The notes: generated by a model from the letters alone, not told the origin. DNA of 64,000 nt from Cognatishimia sp. WU-CL00825 (GCF_040364665.1 NZ_BAABWX010000001.1:1302001-1366000); one strand, 5' to 3'. Shown: positions 51,611-60,923, numbered from the stretch's first letter. Program-made: numbers and translations.

Positions 51611-52908
51611 CCAATATGAAAACACCAATTTACTTTGCCCTGATGGGCCTGTTGATCGTCGGGGTTGGGGTTTTTGAATCCTGGAACAACGCGCTGTTTG
51701 TGCTGAACTTTGGACTGATCTCTGCGATCATGGCTTTGGGTGTGAACCTGCAATGGGGCTATGCTGGTCTGTTCAATGTCGGCGTGGTCGGGTTTGTCGC
51801 CCTTGGGGGGCTTGCGGTGGTTATCACGTCGGTTTCCCCTGTCGCCCCGGCCTGGCAGGCCGGTGGACCGCGCATCTTGTTGGCCTTGCTGATTATGGTG
51901 GGTGTGATCACTGCGGCCATCATGATGTGGCGACGTCTGCCAAAAGGCGCAATGCGCGGGTTGATAGTTGGCGCGATCCTGATTGTGGGCTTCTTTGTGT
52001 TTCGGGAAACTTTTGATCCGGCTGTGGCCGCGATCGAGGCAGTGAACCCCGCGCAACAGGGCTTCTTGGGCGGTCTGGGGCTGCCAGTGCTGCTGGCTTG
52101 GCCTGTTGGTGGGCTTTTTGCCGCTGGGGCCGCCTGGCTGATTGCCAAGACCGCGCTTGGATTGCGGTCTGACTATTTGGCGATTGCCACGTTGGGCATT
52201 GGCGAAATCATCATTGCTGTGCTTAAAAACGAAGATTGGCTGAGCCGCGGCGTTAAAAACGTCAACGGCCTGCCCCGCCCCGTGCCCTACGAAGTGGATT
52301 TGCAACAATCAGAAGGCTTTGTGGGCTGGATGGAACGTATTGGTGCAGATCCGGTGATTGGCTCGACGATTTTTGTAAAATTGTGCTATGCGGCCTTGTT
52401 TTTGGCGGTGATCATATTGATCGTCAGCTTGATGCAACTGGCGCTAAATTCACCTTGGGGCCGCATGATGCGCGCCATTCGTGACAATGAAATCGCTGCC
52501 GAGGCCATGGGCAAGGATGTCACTAAGAGACACTTGCAGATCTTTGTTTTGGGGGCCGCGATCTGTGGCATTGCCGGGGCAATGATGACCACTTTGGATG
52601 GCCAGTTGACGCCCGCGTCTTATCAACCGCTGCGCTATACATTCCTGATTTGGGTGATGGTGATTGTCGGTGGTTCGGGCAATAATTGGGGCGCGGTTCT
52701 GGGAGGCATGTTCATCTGGTTCCTCTGGGTCGAGGTCGAGCCGATTTCAATCTTTTTGGTCAGTGTTCTGACATCCGGCATGGATGCCACGTCGCCATTG
52801 CGCGAAGCCATTCTGGAACGTGTGGCCTATATGCGCCCGCTGACCATGGGGCTGATTTTGCTGCTGGTCCTGCGCTTTAGTCCACGTGGATTGTTGCCAG
52901 AGAAATAG
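51607..52908 (+). CDS. livM: Amino-acid ABC transporter permease LivM
   Basis: 433 residues, LivM type: LQWGYAGLFNVGVVGFVALGGL near residue 48 and RAIRDNEIAAEAMGKDVTKRHLQIFVLGAAICGIAGAMM near residue 295. An extra hydrophobic insertion at about 90-180 makes it about 80-100 residues longer than many LivM proteins. Last gene of the operon; no strong terminator recognised before the BlaI gene. Confidence 0.9.
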   Translation: MTNMKTPIYFALMGLLIVGVGVFESWNNALFVLNFGLISAIMALGVNLQWGYAGLFNVGVVGFVALGGLAVVITSVSPVAPAWQAGGPRILLALLIMVGVITAAIMMWRRLPKGAMRGLIVGAILIVGFFVFRETFDPAVAAIEAVNPAQQGFLGGLGLPVLLAWPVGGLFAAGAAWLIAKTALGLRSDYLAIATLGIGEIIIAVLKNEDWLSRGVKNVNGLPRPVPYEVDLQQSEGFVGWMERIGADPVIGSTIFVKLCYAALFLAVIILIVSLMQLALNSPWGRMMRAIRDNEIAAEAMGKDVTKRHLQIFVLGAAICGIAGAMMTTLDGQLTPASYQPLRYTFLIWVMVIVGGSGNNWGAVLGGMFIWFLWVEVEPISIFLVSVLTSGMDATSPLREAILERVAYMRPLTMGLILLLVLRFSPRGLLPEK

Positions 52909-53029
52909 CTCTGTGAAGGGCGACTGTGGCGGGCGTCCAGAGCGCCCGCCGACTTTTCTGCCACGCTTGGGCAATCTTGCGCGACGAATGGCCTTATAAA
53001 AAAGACTTTCGCAAATTCTTCCGATATTG

Positions 53030-53045
53030 TACTAATTATATAGTT
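53030..53045. promoter_or_regulatory. BlaI/MecI-type operator upstream of the blaI-like gene
   Basis: TACTA-ATTATA-TAGTT: ACTA (53031-53034), N6, TAGT (53041-53044). Same half-sites and spacing as the classical bla/mec operator core TACTA-N6-TAGTA. It sits 22 bp before the GTG start, in the presumed promoter, so it fits autorepression. Confidence 0.65.
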
Positions 53046-53066
53046 TATGATTTTGGAGATGTGCAG

Positions 53067-53459
53067 GTGGCACGCCGTCGAAGTGAAATGCTCACGGATG
53101 TTGAGCTTGAATTCATGATCGCCCTTTGGGGCATTGGCTCTGGTTCTGTGCGCGATATCATGTCTGCGTTGCAGGATGATATGAAGCGCGCCTATACCTC
53201 TGTTGCCACAATCATGAAGATTTTGGATGACAAAGGCTATGTGACGTCCGAACGTGTTGAGCGCAGTTTGGTTTATAAGCCCGCACTCCAGAAAAGCGAC
53301 TATGAGGGGCGGTCCCTCAGAAACTTGTCCAATTCCTTGTTTGGAGGCACGCCAACGGCCCTTGTCGCCCGTCTGGTGGATAACGAGGAACTGACTGACG
53401 AAATGATCCAGGAAATAAAAGAGATCATTGATACAAGGATCAGAAAGGATGACGGTTAG
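53067..53459 (+). CDS. BlaI/MecI/CopY-family repressor
   Basis: 130 residues from GTG 53067 (GGAG eight bases before; GTG at 53061 is too near the SD). Winged HTH with MLTDVELEFMIALWGIGSGSVRDIMSAL and TSVATIMKILDDKGYVTSERV, then a C-terminal dimerisation helix. Family members repress beta-lactamase, mecA or copper genes and are released by cleavage. Its stop overlaps the BlaR1-like gene by 11 bp. No beta-lactamase gene is adjacent. Confidence 0.88.
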   Translation: MARRRSEMLTDVELEFMIALWGIGSGSVRDIMSALQDDMKRAYTSVATIMKILDDKGYVTSERVERSLVYKPALQKSDYEGRSLRNLSNSLFGGTPTALVARLVDNEELTDEMIQEIKEIIDTRIRKDDG

Positions 53460-54561
53460 TCATATCGTAGGGGGGGCGATCTGGATTCAATCGATGATCC
53501 TGGTGGCCGCAATTGTCTTTGGTTTGTTTGAAGGGGCACTAACCCTCACAGGCCTTAGGCGCAGGTTTCTGACGCGCCGCCGTTTGGGCGTAACAGCAAT
53601 CGTGAGTTTGGCGCTGTTGCCTTTGGTGCAGCCCTATCTGGTTGCCTCGCCCTATGCGGCGACTTTGAACGCCACGGATGTCGTGGTCGGCCAATACCTA
53701 AAGGGCAATCTCTTTATCAGCGCCAATGAAATGTCGTCTTTACTGGCGGCAAAAACACTTTGGCTGGAACAACTTACAACTGCCAGCGGGCTTTTGGCCC
53801 AGTTTATCATTGCGGTATTCATAGTCGCCTTTGTCGGGCGCGCTGGGTATCTGGTGATGAATTTCCGGCGAATTTGGCAAGCGGTTCAAGCCGGACAGTT
53901 GATGCGGCAAACGCGCCGTACGCGCGTGGTCATCAGCCCCGCAATTTCTGTGCCGTTCTCGACACGGGGTCTTTGGTATTACTATGTGGTGCTGCCCGAC
54001 TCTATGTGCAGCGACTGTCAAACGATGCAAATGTCGATTGGCCATGAAATGCAGCATATTCGCCAAGGAGATGTCGACGCAGAGGTGATCTTGTCATTGC
54101 TCTCGCCCCTGGTGGTGTTGAACCCCGGCTTCTGGTTCCTATCCAGCCGGATGCGCCGCTTGGGTGAATTGGCCTGCGATCGCGCCTATCTGGCCCGTCG
54201 CGGGTTTGATGCGCACAGCTACTCTATGCGATTGTTGAATATTGCGCGCAGCACGCGATTTGCCACCCAGCAGCCAACAGCCTTTGGCGTGCCGTTGATT
54301 GGGCGCAGCGTGCCCTTTCTGGCGCGTCGGTCGATGTTGAAAGACCGCATTATTGAAATTGCCCGTGATCAGGCCAAACCGACGCGCGAAACACGTTTGT
54401 TTGGCTGGGGGCTTTCAGCGGTGATGGCTGTTTTGGTTCTGGCTGGCGCGACGTCGCTGGCCGAACCTGCAGACTGGAGTCACGAGCGGTTGATGTTGTC
54501 GTCCGTTGCCAATCTGGAGCGCCTTAATCAGTTAAACACACTGGCCCAACGCAGCTGGTGA
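53449..54561 (+). CDS. M56 (BlaR1-like) membrane metallopeptidase without sensor domain
   Basis: 370 residues from ATG 53449. Four to five membrane helices surround a cytosolic zinc protease domain: GHEMQHIRQGD with H199/E200/H203, and GELACDRAYLARRG as the third-ligand motif. Classical BlaR1/MecR1 carry a further penicillin-binding domain of about 250 residues at the C-terminus; here there is only a short tail, so the signal sensed is different. It likely cleaves the BlaI-type repressor encoded upstream. Followed by a strong terminator. Confidence 0.87.
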   Translation: MTVSHIVGGAIWIQSMILVAAIVFGLFEGALTLTGLRRRFLTRRRLGVTAIVSLALLPLVQPYLVASPYAATLNATDVVVGQYLKGNLFISANEMSSLLAAKTLWLEQLTTASGLLAQFIIAVFIVAFVGRAGYLVMNFRRIWQAVQAGQLMRQTRRTRVVISPAISVPFSTRGLWYYYVVLPDSMCSDCQTMQMSIGHEMQHIRQGDVDAEVILSLLSPLVVLNPGFWFLSSRMRRLGELACDRAYLARRGFDAHSYSMRLLNIARSTRFATQQPTAFGVPLIGRSVPFLARRSMLKDRIIEIARDQAKPTRETRLFGWGLSAVMAVLVLAGATSLAEPADWSHERLMLSSVANLERLNQLNTLAQRSW

Positions 54562-54611
54562 CGCGGTTTAATACGGCTGAGGGCGCAGAGTTCTACAGAG
54601 TTCTCCCATAG

Positions 54612-54648
54612 AAAAGGGCGGTTGGAATGTCTCCAACCGCCCTTTCTT
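54612..54648. terminator. Strong terminator between the convergent BlaR1-like gene and the glp operon
   Basis: AAAGGGCGGTTGGA / TCCAACCGCCCTTT, 14-bp stem with loop ATGTC, then CTTTG; symmetric enough to end both transcripts. Confidence 0.92.
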
Positions 54649-54665
54649 TGATATCTGTACGGGGT

Positions 54666-54944
54666 CTAGACCTTCCAAAAGCAAAGGATGCCCCAGCAGA
54701 TCGAGATAAACAGCGGCCCCCAGAGCGGCATCCCAATCAGACCCAGCCAGATCAGAAAGATAAAGCTGGTGCCCAACAGCGATAGGAACAACCGGTCACC
54801 GCGGGTGGTGGTGAGCCCAAGGATTCCCTTGCGCTCTGCCCCACCGGGATATTTGATTTCAACCACCGTAAGAAACCCGATTGCGCTGAAGATCCCAATG
54901 AAGATCAGGGCCGTTGGCCACGTCCATGCCATCCAAGAAAACAT
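54666..54944 (-). CDS. glpU: DUF2160 small membrane protein of the glycerol transporter
   Basis: 92 residues from ATG 54944, after GGGGAGGG. Three hydrophobic segments (WTWPTALIFIGIFSAIGFLTVVE, FLSLLGTSFIFLIWLGLIG, PLFISICWGILCFW). DUF2160 proteins are found almost only inside glycerol ABC operons, where the Rhizobium gene is called glpU. Role unknown; perhaps an accessory membrane subunit. Confidence 0.85.
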   Translation of the reverse strand: MFSWMAWTWPTALIFIGIFSAIGFLTVVEIKYPGGAERKGILGLTTTRGDRLFLSLLGTSFIFLIWLGLIGMPLWGPLFISICWGILCFWKV

Positions 54945-54945
54945 A

Positions 54946-55743
54946 TCAAACCCTCCCCATCGCGAAGCCCTTCGCGATATAATTGCGTACAAAGTAGATC
55001 ACGATGGCACCCGGAATAATGGTCAGCGTGCCAGCCGCCGCCAGCAGACCCAGCTCATAGCCGGCACTAGAGGCAGTTTTGGTCATCGTGGCGGCAATTG
55101 GCTTGGCGGCAACCGCCGTCAGGGTCTTGGCCAGCAGCAATTCCACCCAAGAGAACATGAAGCAGAAGAAAGCCGCGACGCCCACACCAGCTTTGATGGT
55201 TGGGATAAAGATCGACATGAAGAACCGCGGGAAGGAATAGCCATCCACATAGGCGGTTTCATCCAGCTCTTTTGGCACGCCGCCCATAAAGCCTTCGAGG
55301 ATCCAAACTGCGAGTGGGATATTAAACAGGCAATGCGCCAAAGCCACCGCAAGGTGGGTGTCAAAGATGCCCACAGCCGAATAGAGCTGAAAGAACGGCA
55401 GCGCAAAGACAGCCGCCGGTGCCATGCGGTTGGTCAGCAGCCAAAAGAACAGCTGTTTGTCGCCCAGAAAGCGGTAGCGGCTAAAGGCATAAGCGGCCGG
55501 CAGGGCCACGGCAATCGAAATAACCGTGTTGATCGATACATAGAGGATCGAGTTGATGTAGCCCCAATACCACGTTGGATCGGTAAAGATGGTTTTATAA
55601 GCGTCCAGCGTAAAGGTCTGTGGAAACAGCGAAAAGCCGGACAGGATTTCATTGGTTGTCTTAAAGCTCATCGCGACAAGCCAATAGATCGGCAGCATCA
55701 GGAAGAAGATATAGACAATGGGAACGAGGGATCGTTTTTGCAT
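54946..55743 (-). CDS. glpQ: Glycerol ABC transporter permease
   Basis: 265 residues from ATG 55743 (SD GGAGAG). MalG-type with six helices and the EAA loop ELDETAYVDGYSFPRFFMSIFIPTIKAGVGV at about 160-190. Gene order after the two ATPases and the first permease matches glpSTPQU of Rhizobium. Confidence 0.9.
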   Translation of the reverse strand: MQKRSLVPIVYIFFLMLPIYWLVAMSFKTTNEILSGFSLFPQTFTLDAYKTIFTDPTWYWGYINSILYVSINTVISIAVALPAAYAFSRYRFLGDKQLFFWLLTNRMAPAAVFALPFFQLYSAVGIFDTHLAVALAHCLFNIPLAVWILEGFMGGVPKELDETAYVDGYSFPRFFMSIFIPTIKAGVGVAAFFCFMFSWVELLLAKTLTAVAAKPIAATMTKTASSAGYELGLLAAAGTLTIIPGAIVIYFVRNYIAKGFAMGRV

Positions 55744-55754
55744 GATCGCTCTCC

Positions 55755-56618
55755 TTAATTCAGATCGTCTTTGGTCATCAGGGTGTAAAACAGCCATGAC
55801 ACCAAAAGCGTGATTGCAAAGTAGATAAGAGACATCGCGGCGGCTGGTCCAAGATCGAACTGGCCAAGGGCGATTTTCACCAGGTCAATCGACAGCAAAG
55901 TGGTCGAGTTGCCCGGCCCGCCGCCCGTCAAAACAAACGGCTCGGTATAGATGTTGAAACTGTCCATAAACCGCAACAAGATGGCGATGGTCAGGACGTT
56001 TTTCATCTTGGGCAGTTGGATAAACCGAAACACCGACCAATTAGAGGCCCCATCGATTTTGGCCGCTTGATAGTAAGCGTCTGGAATGGAAACCAGCCCG
56101 GCATAAGACAGCAGCACAACCAGCGATGTCCAATGCCACACATCCATCGTGATGATGGTCATCCAGGCGGCAATAGGGTCTTGGGTCATGTCATAGTGAA
56201 TGCCCAGAATATGGTTGATCGTATAGCCCATCAAGCCAATGTCTGGCAGCGCAAATATGTTCCACATCGCGCCCACAACGTTCCAAGGGATCAACATAGG
56301 CAACGCCATAAGCACCAGACAAACCGGCACCCAAAAGCCCTTGCGCGGCATAGAAAGCGCAATCGCGATGCCCAGCGGGATTTCAATGATCAGGATCAGA
56401 AAGGTGAACAGGAACTGACGGCCAAGCGCCGCATGGAACCGCTCAGACCGTAAGATCTGTTCAAACCACGTCAGGCCTTCCCAGAAAAACAGGTTGTCCC
56501 CAAAGGTTTCCTGCACCGAATAATTGACAACGGTCATCATCGGGATCAGCGCGTTAAACGCCACAAGCAACAGGACAGGCAAGACAAAGAACCATGCCTT
56601 TTGATTTTCGGTCTTCAT
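55755..56618 (-). CDS. glpP: Glycerol ABC transporter permease
   Basis: 287 residues from ATG 56618 (upstream in-frame starts lie in glpT). MalF-type, six helices, EAA loop PDAYYQAAKIDGASNWSVFRFIQLPKM at about 190-216. Begins one base after the glpT stop. Confidence 0.9.
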   Translation of the reverse strand: MKTENQKAWFFVLPVLLLVAFNALIPMMTVVNYSVQETFGDNLFFWEGLTWFEQILRSERFHAALGRQFLFTFLILIIEIPLGIAIALSMPRKGFWVPVCLVLMALPMLIPWNVVGAMWNIFALPDIGLMGYTINHILGIHYDMTQDPIAAWMTIITMDVWHWTSLVVLLSYAGLVSIPDAYYQAAKIDGASNWSVFRFIQLPKMKNVLTIAILLRFMDSFNIYTEPFVLTGGGPGNSTTLLSIDLVKIALGQFDLGPAAAMSLIYFAITLLVSWLFYTLMTKDDLN

Positions 56619-56619
56619 A

Positions 56620-57705
56620 TCAGGCCCCCTTCCCTGCGGGTTTGGTCGCATTCCAGCCATCGGCATAAACACGTGTCTGATTTTGTTTGAAGTTCAGATG
56701 CACGATATCGCCCTGATTTGGCGCATCGCCGTTTAAGATCGCTGACACGCGTTGTTCGCCTACCATGGCATCCACCACCCGGTGTCTGCCTACATCCGCA
56801 ACGCGCCGCACATGCGCTTCGATGCCGGATGTATCTAGTGAAACAAACTCTGGACGAATGCCGATTTCAATCTGCCCCGAAGTACCAGGGTTCACCGCCC
56901 CTTCCAGGGCCACGTGATGACCATAGAAAAAGGCTTCACCCTGTCGCAGTTCGGCGGGTAAAACATTCATGCCCGGGGAGCCAATAAAGTGCCCCACAAA
57001 GGTATGGGCCGGACGTTCAAACAGTTCGACCGGTGTACCGATTTGCACCACCTCGCCGTCCTGCATCACAACCACCTGATCGGCAAAGGTTAATGCTTCG
57101 GTTTGGTCATGGGTCACATAGATCATTGTGCGCCCGGTTTTCTGATGCAGCTCTTTGAGTTTTGAGCGCAATTTCCATTTCAGATGCGGGTCAATCACCG
57201 TCAGCGGTTCGTCAAACATCACAACATTCACATCATCGCGCACAAGCCCACGGCCCATCGAGATTTTCTGTTTGTTGTCCGGTGAAAGCCCCGCAGCGCG
57301 GCGTCCCAGCATATCTGACACTTCAAGCATCTCAGAGATCTCTTGTACGCGTCTATCAATGGTGGCTTGATCTACGCCCCGGTTTTTCAACGGAAATGCC
57401 AGGTTTTCATAGACAGTCATCGTGTCATAGATCACCGGAAACTGGAAAACTTGCGCAATGTTGCGCTGGTCCGGTGGCAGATGCGTGACGTCTTTGCCGT
57501 CAAACAGGATCTGGCCTTCGGACGGCACCAGCAGCCCAGAGATGATGTTGAGCAAAGTGGATTTGCCGCAGCCTGATGGGCCAAGCAGCGCATAAGCCCC
57601 ACCATCTTGCCAATCGACGTCAACTTCTTTGAGGGCGAAATCTTCCGGGCCCTTGGGCTCTGGAAAATAGGAATGCCTTAGATTTTTGAGTGTAATTTTA
57701 GCCAT
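56620..57705 (-). CDS. glpT: Glycerol ABC transporter ATP-binding protein with degenerate signature
   Basis: 361 residues. Walker A GPSGCGKST (42-50), Walker B VMFDEPLTVID. The ABC signature reads LSPDNKQ (140-146) instead of LSGGQ, and the D-loop is TVIDPHL rather than NLDxxL. C-terminal TOBE domain present. The canonical partner is glpS, so the pair may form one standard and one non-standard ATP site. It starts 9 bp after glpS ends. Confidence 0.9.
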   Translation of the reverse strand: MAKITLKNLRHSYFPEPKGPEDFALKEVDVDWQDGGAYALLGPSGCGKSTLLNIISGLLVPSEGQILFDGKDVTHLPPDQRNIAQVFQFPVIYDTMTVYENLAFPLKNRGVDQATIDRRVQEISEMLEVSDMLGRRAAGLSPDNKQKISMGRGLVRDDVNVVMFDEPLTVIDPHLKWKLRSKLKELHQKTGRTMIYVTHDQTEALTFADQVVVMQDGEVVQIGTPVELFERPAHTFVGHFIGSPGMNVLPAELRQGEAFFYGHHVALEGAVNPGTSGQIEIGIRPEFVSLDTSGIEAHVRRVADVGRHRVVDAMVGEQRVSAILNGDAPNQGDIVHLNFKQNQTRVYADGWNATKPAGKGA

Positions 57706-57714
57706 CTCGCCCCC

Positions 57715-58776
57715 CTAGGCGGCCCGGCTGCCGTCGGGCGCAAAGTATAAGCACGCGTCGGCATCCATGTAGAAAGTGTGGTTTTCCCCAATTTCATAGG
57801 GGTGCGCACCATGCGCGAGCGAGACCCATCCGTGGTCGTCAAATTCAAAATGGGCTGAACTTTCAGAACCGCTGAGTTCGGTCACACCAATGCGTCCGGT
57901 CAAGGCAACATTGGCCTGATCGGTGGCATTGGGCAGAATATGGTTTGGCCGCACTGCAACGGAATAGCTGCCATCCGCAAGAGCTGCTGCGTCACCCGTC
58001 ACAGACCAGCGCACCTCTCCCATCACCATTTGGTTGCCTTGCTTGACAACGGGTGCGTGATTGATCGGAGGATCTGAGAAAATAGCCGCCGCCGTCAAAG
58101 TTGCGGGGGCGCGGTAGATATCCGCAGTGGTGCCAAATTGGGCCACGCGTCCATCCATCATCAGCGCCGTTTCACCGCCCAGCAACAGGGCCTCTTCGGG
58201 TTCTGAAGTGGCGTAAACCACCACGGCTCCGCGATCGGCGAACAATTCAGGCAACAATTCACGCAGCTCTTCGCGCAATTTGTAATCCAGATTGGCCAAA
58301 GGTTCGTCCAGAAACACCGCCTGGCTGTCCTTGGCAATCGCACGCGCCAAAGCGCACCGCTGTTGCTGACCGCCCGAAAGCTCGTGTGGGCGTCGATGTA
58401 ACATCGGTCCCAGTTTCAGGATGGCGGCTGCTTCGCCAACGCGGTCTTCGATTTCAGACTTGGCCATGCCTGCCACCCGCAGCGGCGAAGCGATGTTGTC
58501 AAAAACCGTCATATGCGGATAGTTCACAAAGAATTGGTGGACCAAGCTGATTTTGCGTTTTTGCGTTGTCAGTTTGGTGACATCAGTGCCGTCCATCAGG
58601 ATCTGTCCAGAGGCAATGGGATCAAGCCCAGCCATCATTTTGATCAATGACGTCTTGCCAGCGCCGGTTTCGCCCAGCAGCACGTTGAAGTGGCCTTTTT
58701 TCAACGTCAGGGTTGTCGGCTTGATGTGGGTCACACCGCTAACAACCTTGGATAAGTTCTTGAGTTCAAGTGCCAT
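57715..58776 (-). CDS. glpS: Glycerol ABC transporter ATP-binding protein
   Basis: 353 residues. Walker A GETGAGKTS (35-43, Glu-Thr in the P-loop), signature LSGGQQQR (133-140), Walker B VFLDEPLANLD, C-terminal TOBE domain. Second gene of the operon, 121 bp after glpV. With glpT it drives glycerol uptake. Confidence 0.9.
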   Translation of the reverse strand: MALELKNLSKVVSGVTHIKPTTLTLKKGHFNVLLGETGAGKTSLIKMMAGLDPIASGQILMDGTDVTKLTTQKRKISLVHQFFVNYPHMTVFDNIASPLRVAGMAKSEIEDRVGEAAAILKLGPMLHRRPHELSGGQQQRCALARAIAKDSQAVFLDEPLANLDYKLREELRELLPELFADRGAVVVYATSEPEEALLLGGETALMMDGRVAQFGTTADIYRAPATLTAAAIFSDPPINHAPVVKQGNQMVMGEVRWSVTGDAAALADGSYSVAVRPNHILPNATDQANVALTGRIGVTELSGSESSAHFEFDDHGWVSLAHGAHPYEIGENHTFYMDADACLYFAPDGSRAA

Positions 58777-58897
58777 TTTGCACCTTTGTATTTAGAGATA
58801 CCGCGCGGTTTCGCGGAGATTGGCTGGGACCACTTGGGCCCCAGCCTGCGTCAGACCTTGGTCGTCACGGGGAGTGGGTCAGGTCAGACGGGTGACG

Positions 58898-60634
58898 TTA
58901 GTTGGCGTTCCAGCGGGCGACCAACTCTTCATAGTTGACGGTTTGGCCAGCGGGCTTTTCATTGTCCAACTTTGGCTTAGCGCCACCATTGGCAAACCAC
59001 CAGTCAGCGTCTTTCTCTTCGTTCAGACGCGGACCGCAACCACCGTAGACGCTTTGCGCTTCGTCAGCACGTTGCATACGGGCCATGGTGATGTCCATTT
59101 CTTCAGCCAGACGGTTCATCGCTTCTTGAGGGGTAAAGGCCCCAGAGTTCACGTCGCCAATTTGCTGCCACCAGATTTGTGCCAGTTTTGGATAGTCAGG
59201 CACGTTGATGCCGGTTGGAGACCAAGCCACACGATCTGGCGAACGGTAGAATTCTACCAGACCACCCAGTTTTGGTGCACGTTCTGTAAACGACGCGTGG
59301 TTCACCGAACTGTCGCGGGCAAAAGTCAGGCCAACGTGTGATTTTTTCACATCAACTGTTTTGGATGTCACGAACTGTGCGTAAAGCCATGCCGCTTGGG
59401 CGCGATCAGAGGGTGTGGATTTCAGGAAAGTCCATGAGCCAACGTCCTGATAACCAACCTTTTGGCCTTCTTCCCAATATGGACCATGTGGAGATGGAGC
59501 CATGCGCCACAGTGGATTGCCGTCGCCATCAACCGTGTTGTTGCCTTCGGATTGTGGTTTCACCATGTCTGCGGTGAAAGCCGTGTACCAGAAGATTTGC
59601 TGGGCTACGTTGCCTTGGGATAGTGCTGGCAGAGACTGGTAAAAGTCAAAACTTGCGGCACCTGGAGGCGCGTAGTTCCGCAGCCATTCATCCCATTTGC
59701 GGATCGCATAAACCGCTGCTGGGCCGTTTGCTGCGCCACCGCGGGTCACGCTTGCACCGGCTGGGTTACAAGAGCCCGCCTCCATGCGGATGCCCCATTC
59801 ATCAATCGGCACGCCGTTTGGCTCGCCCTTGGAACCGGCACCGGCCATCGACAGCCATGCATCGGTCATACGCCACCCCAGATCAGGGGCGCGTTTGCCA
59901 TAATCCATGTGGCCGTAGATGGCTGTTCCGTCGATTTCTTTCACGTCTTTAGAAAAGAACTCAGCGATGTCTTCGTAAGCCGACCAATTGACTGGCACGC
60001 CCAGATCATAGCCGTATTTCGCTTTGAAGGCTTCTTGGAAATCAGCGCGGTCAAACCAGTCTTTGCGGAACCAATACAAGTTGGCAAATTGTTGGTCAGG
60101 CAGCTGATACAGGTCGCCATCTGGTCCAGTTGTGAACTGGGTGCCCATGAAATCATCAAGGTCCAGGGTTGGTGATGTTGTTGCCGCCCAATCGCCCGCC
60201 ATCTGATCAGTGAGGTTATAGGCCAATTGCAAACGAGAGTGCGTCCCGATCAGATCAGAGTCGTTCACATACCCATCATAAAGGTTACGTTGGGTTTGCA
60301 TTTGCGTTTGAACCGCTTGCACAACTTCGCCCTCACCCAGGATCTGGTGATTGACTTTGATGCCCGTGATTTCCTCAAAGGCCTTGGTCAACACTTCGGC
60401 TTCGTAGCCGTGTGTTGGAATGCCTTCGGACAATACGTTGATTTCCATGCCTTTGAACGGAGCTGCGGCAGAAATGAACCAATTCATCTCGCCCATTTGA
60501 GCATCTTTGCTGATCGCTGACGGCTGGAATTCCGCGTCAACCCAGCGCTTGGCAGCTGCTTCGTCGGCATAGGCCGAGTGTGTACCCGCAATCACGGCAA
60601 CAGCCGCAACAGCGGAAAGAAGATACGTCCGCAT
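58898..60634 (-). CDS. glpV: Glycerol ABC transporter substrate-binding protein
   Basis: 578 residues, unusually long for a binding protein and typical of GlpV. Signal peptide MRTYLLSAVAAVAVIAGTHSAYA; conserved ISAAAPFKGMEINVLSEGIPTHGYEAEVLTKAFEEITGIKV and WFRKDWFDRADFQEAFKAKYGYDLGVPVNW. In Rhizobium leguminosarum glpV ends the operon; here it opens it. SD GGGAGGAAAAG. The 121-bp gap to glpS and the upstream region (60635-60923) are described separately. Confidence 0.92.
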   Translation of the reverse strand: MRTYLLSAVAAVAVIAGTHSAYADEAAAKRWVDAEFQPSAISKDAQMGEMNWFISAAAPFKGMEINVLSEGIPTHGYEAEVLTKAFEEITGIKVNHQILGEGEVVQAVQTQMQTQRNLYDGYVNDSDLIGTHSRLQLAYNLTDQMAGDWAATTSPTLDLDDFMGTQFTTGPDGDLYQLPDQQFANLYWFRKDWFDRADFQEAFKAKYGYDLGVPVNWSAYEDIAEFFSKDVKEIDGTAIYGHMDYGKRAPDLGWRMTDAWLSMAGAGSKGEPNGVPIDEWGIRMEAGSCNPAGASVTRGGAANGPAAVYAIRKWDEWLRNYAPPGAASFDFYQSLPALSQGNVAQQIFWYTAFTADMVKPQSEGNNTVDGDGNPLWRMAPSPHGPYWEEGQKVGYQDVGSWTFLKSTPSDRAQAAWLYAQFVTSKTVDVKKSHVGLTFARDSSVNHASFTERAPKLGGLVEFYRSPDRVAWSPTGINVPDYPKLAQIWWQQIGDVNSGAFTPQEAMNRLAEEMDITMARMQRADEAQSVYGGCGPRLNEEKDADWWFANGGAKPKLDNEKPAGQTVNYEELVARWNAN

Positions 60635-60923
60635 CTTTTCCTCCCAATTGTATAAAGTCCGGCCTCTCCGCCGGGTGCTTTACGTTTGCAAATGCACGGG
60701 CCTCAGTCAACTAATAAATTAGTAGATGGGTGTTTGCAGACGGATTTATTGAAAAAGAGGCAATGTAAACATTTGTAATAAAACAAAAACATTCTCAAAG
60801 GAACGCCTCATTTATCAAAAAGAAACACGCATATTTTGGCCATAGAATTGAAAGGGTCGGCAAAAAAATCACGAAATACGCCCAGAACAATGGCCGCAAT
60901 CCGATATAGAATTTCTTCAATCC
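60635..60923. promoter_or_regulatory. glpV promoter region with BlaI-like operator
   Basis: 289 bp without a gene. ACTA (60710-60713)-N6-TAGT (60720-60723), 76 bp upstream of the start, has the same half-sites and spacing as the operator before blaI (11 of 14 bases identical). TTGACT on the minus strand directly adjoins it and could be a -35 element. The rest is AT-rich with no further feature. Confidence 0.5.

Noticed and set aside
54688..55758. 356-codon plus-strand frame
   Set aside because: Antisense to glpQ and glpU, no recognisable domain, Gln/His/Arg-rich shadow composition.
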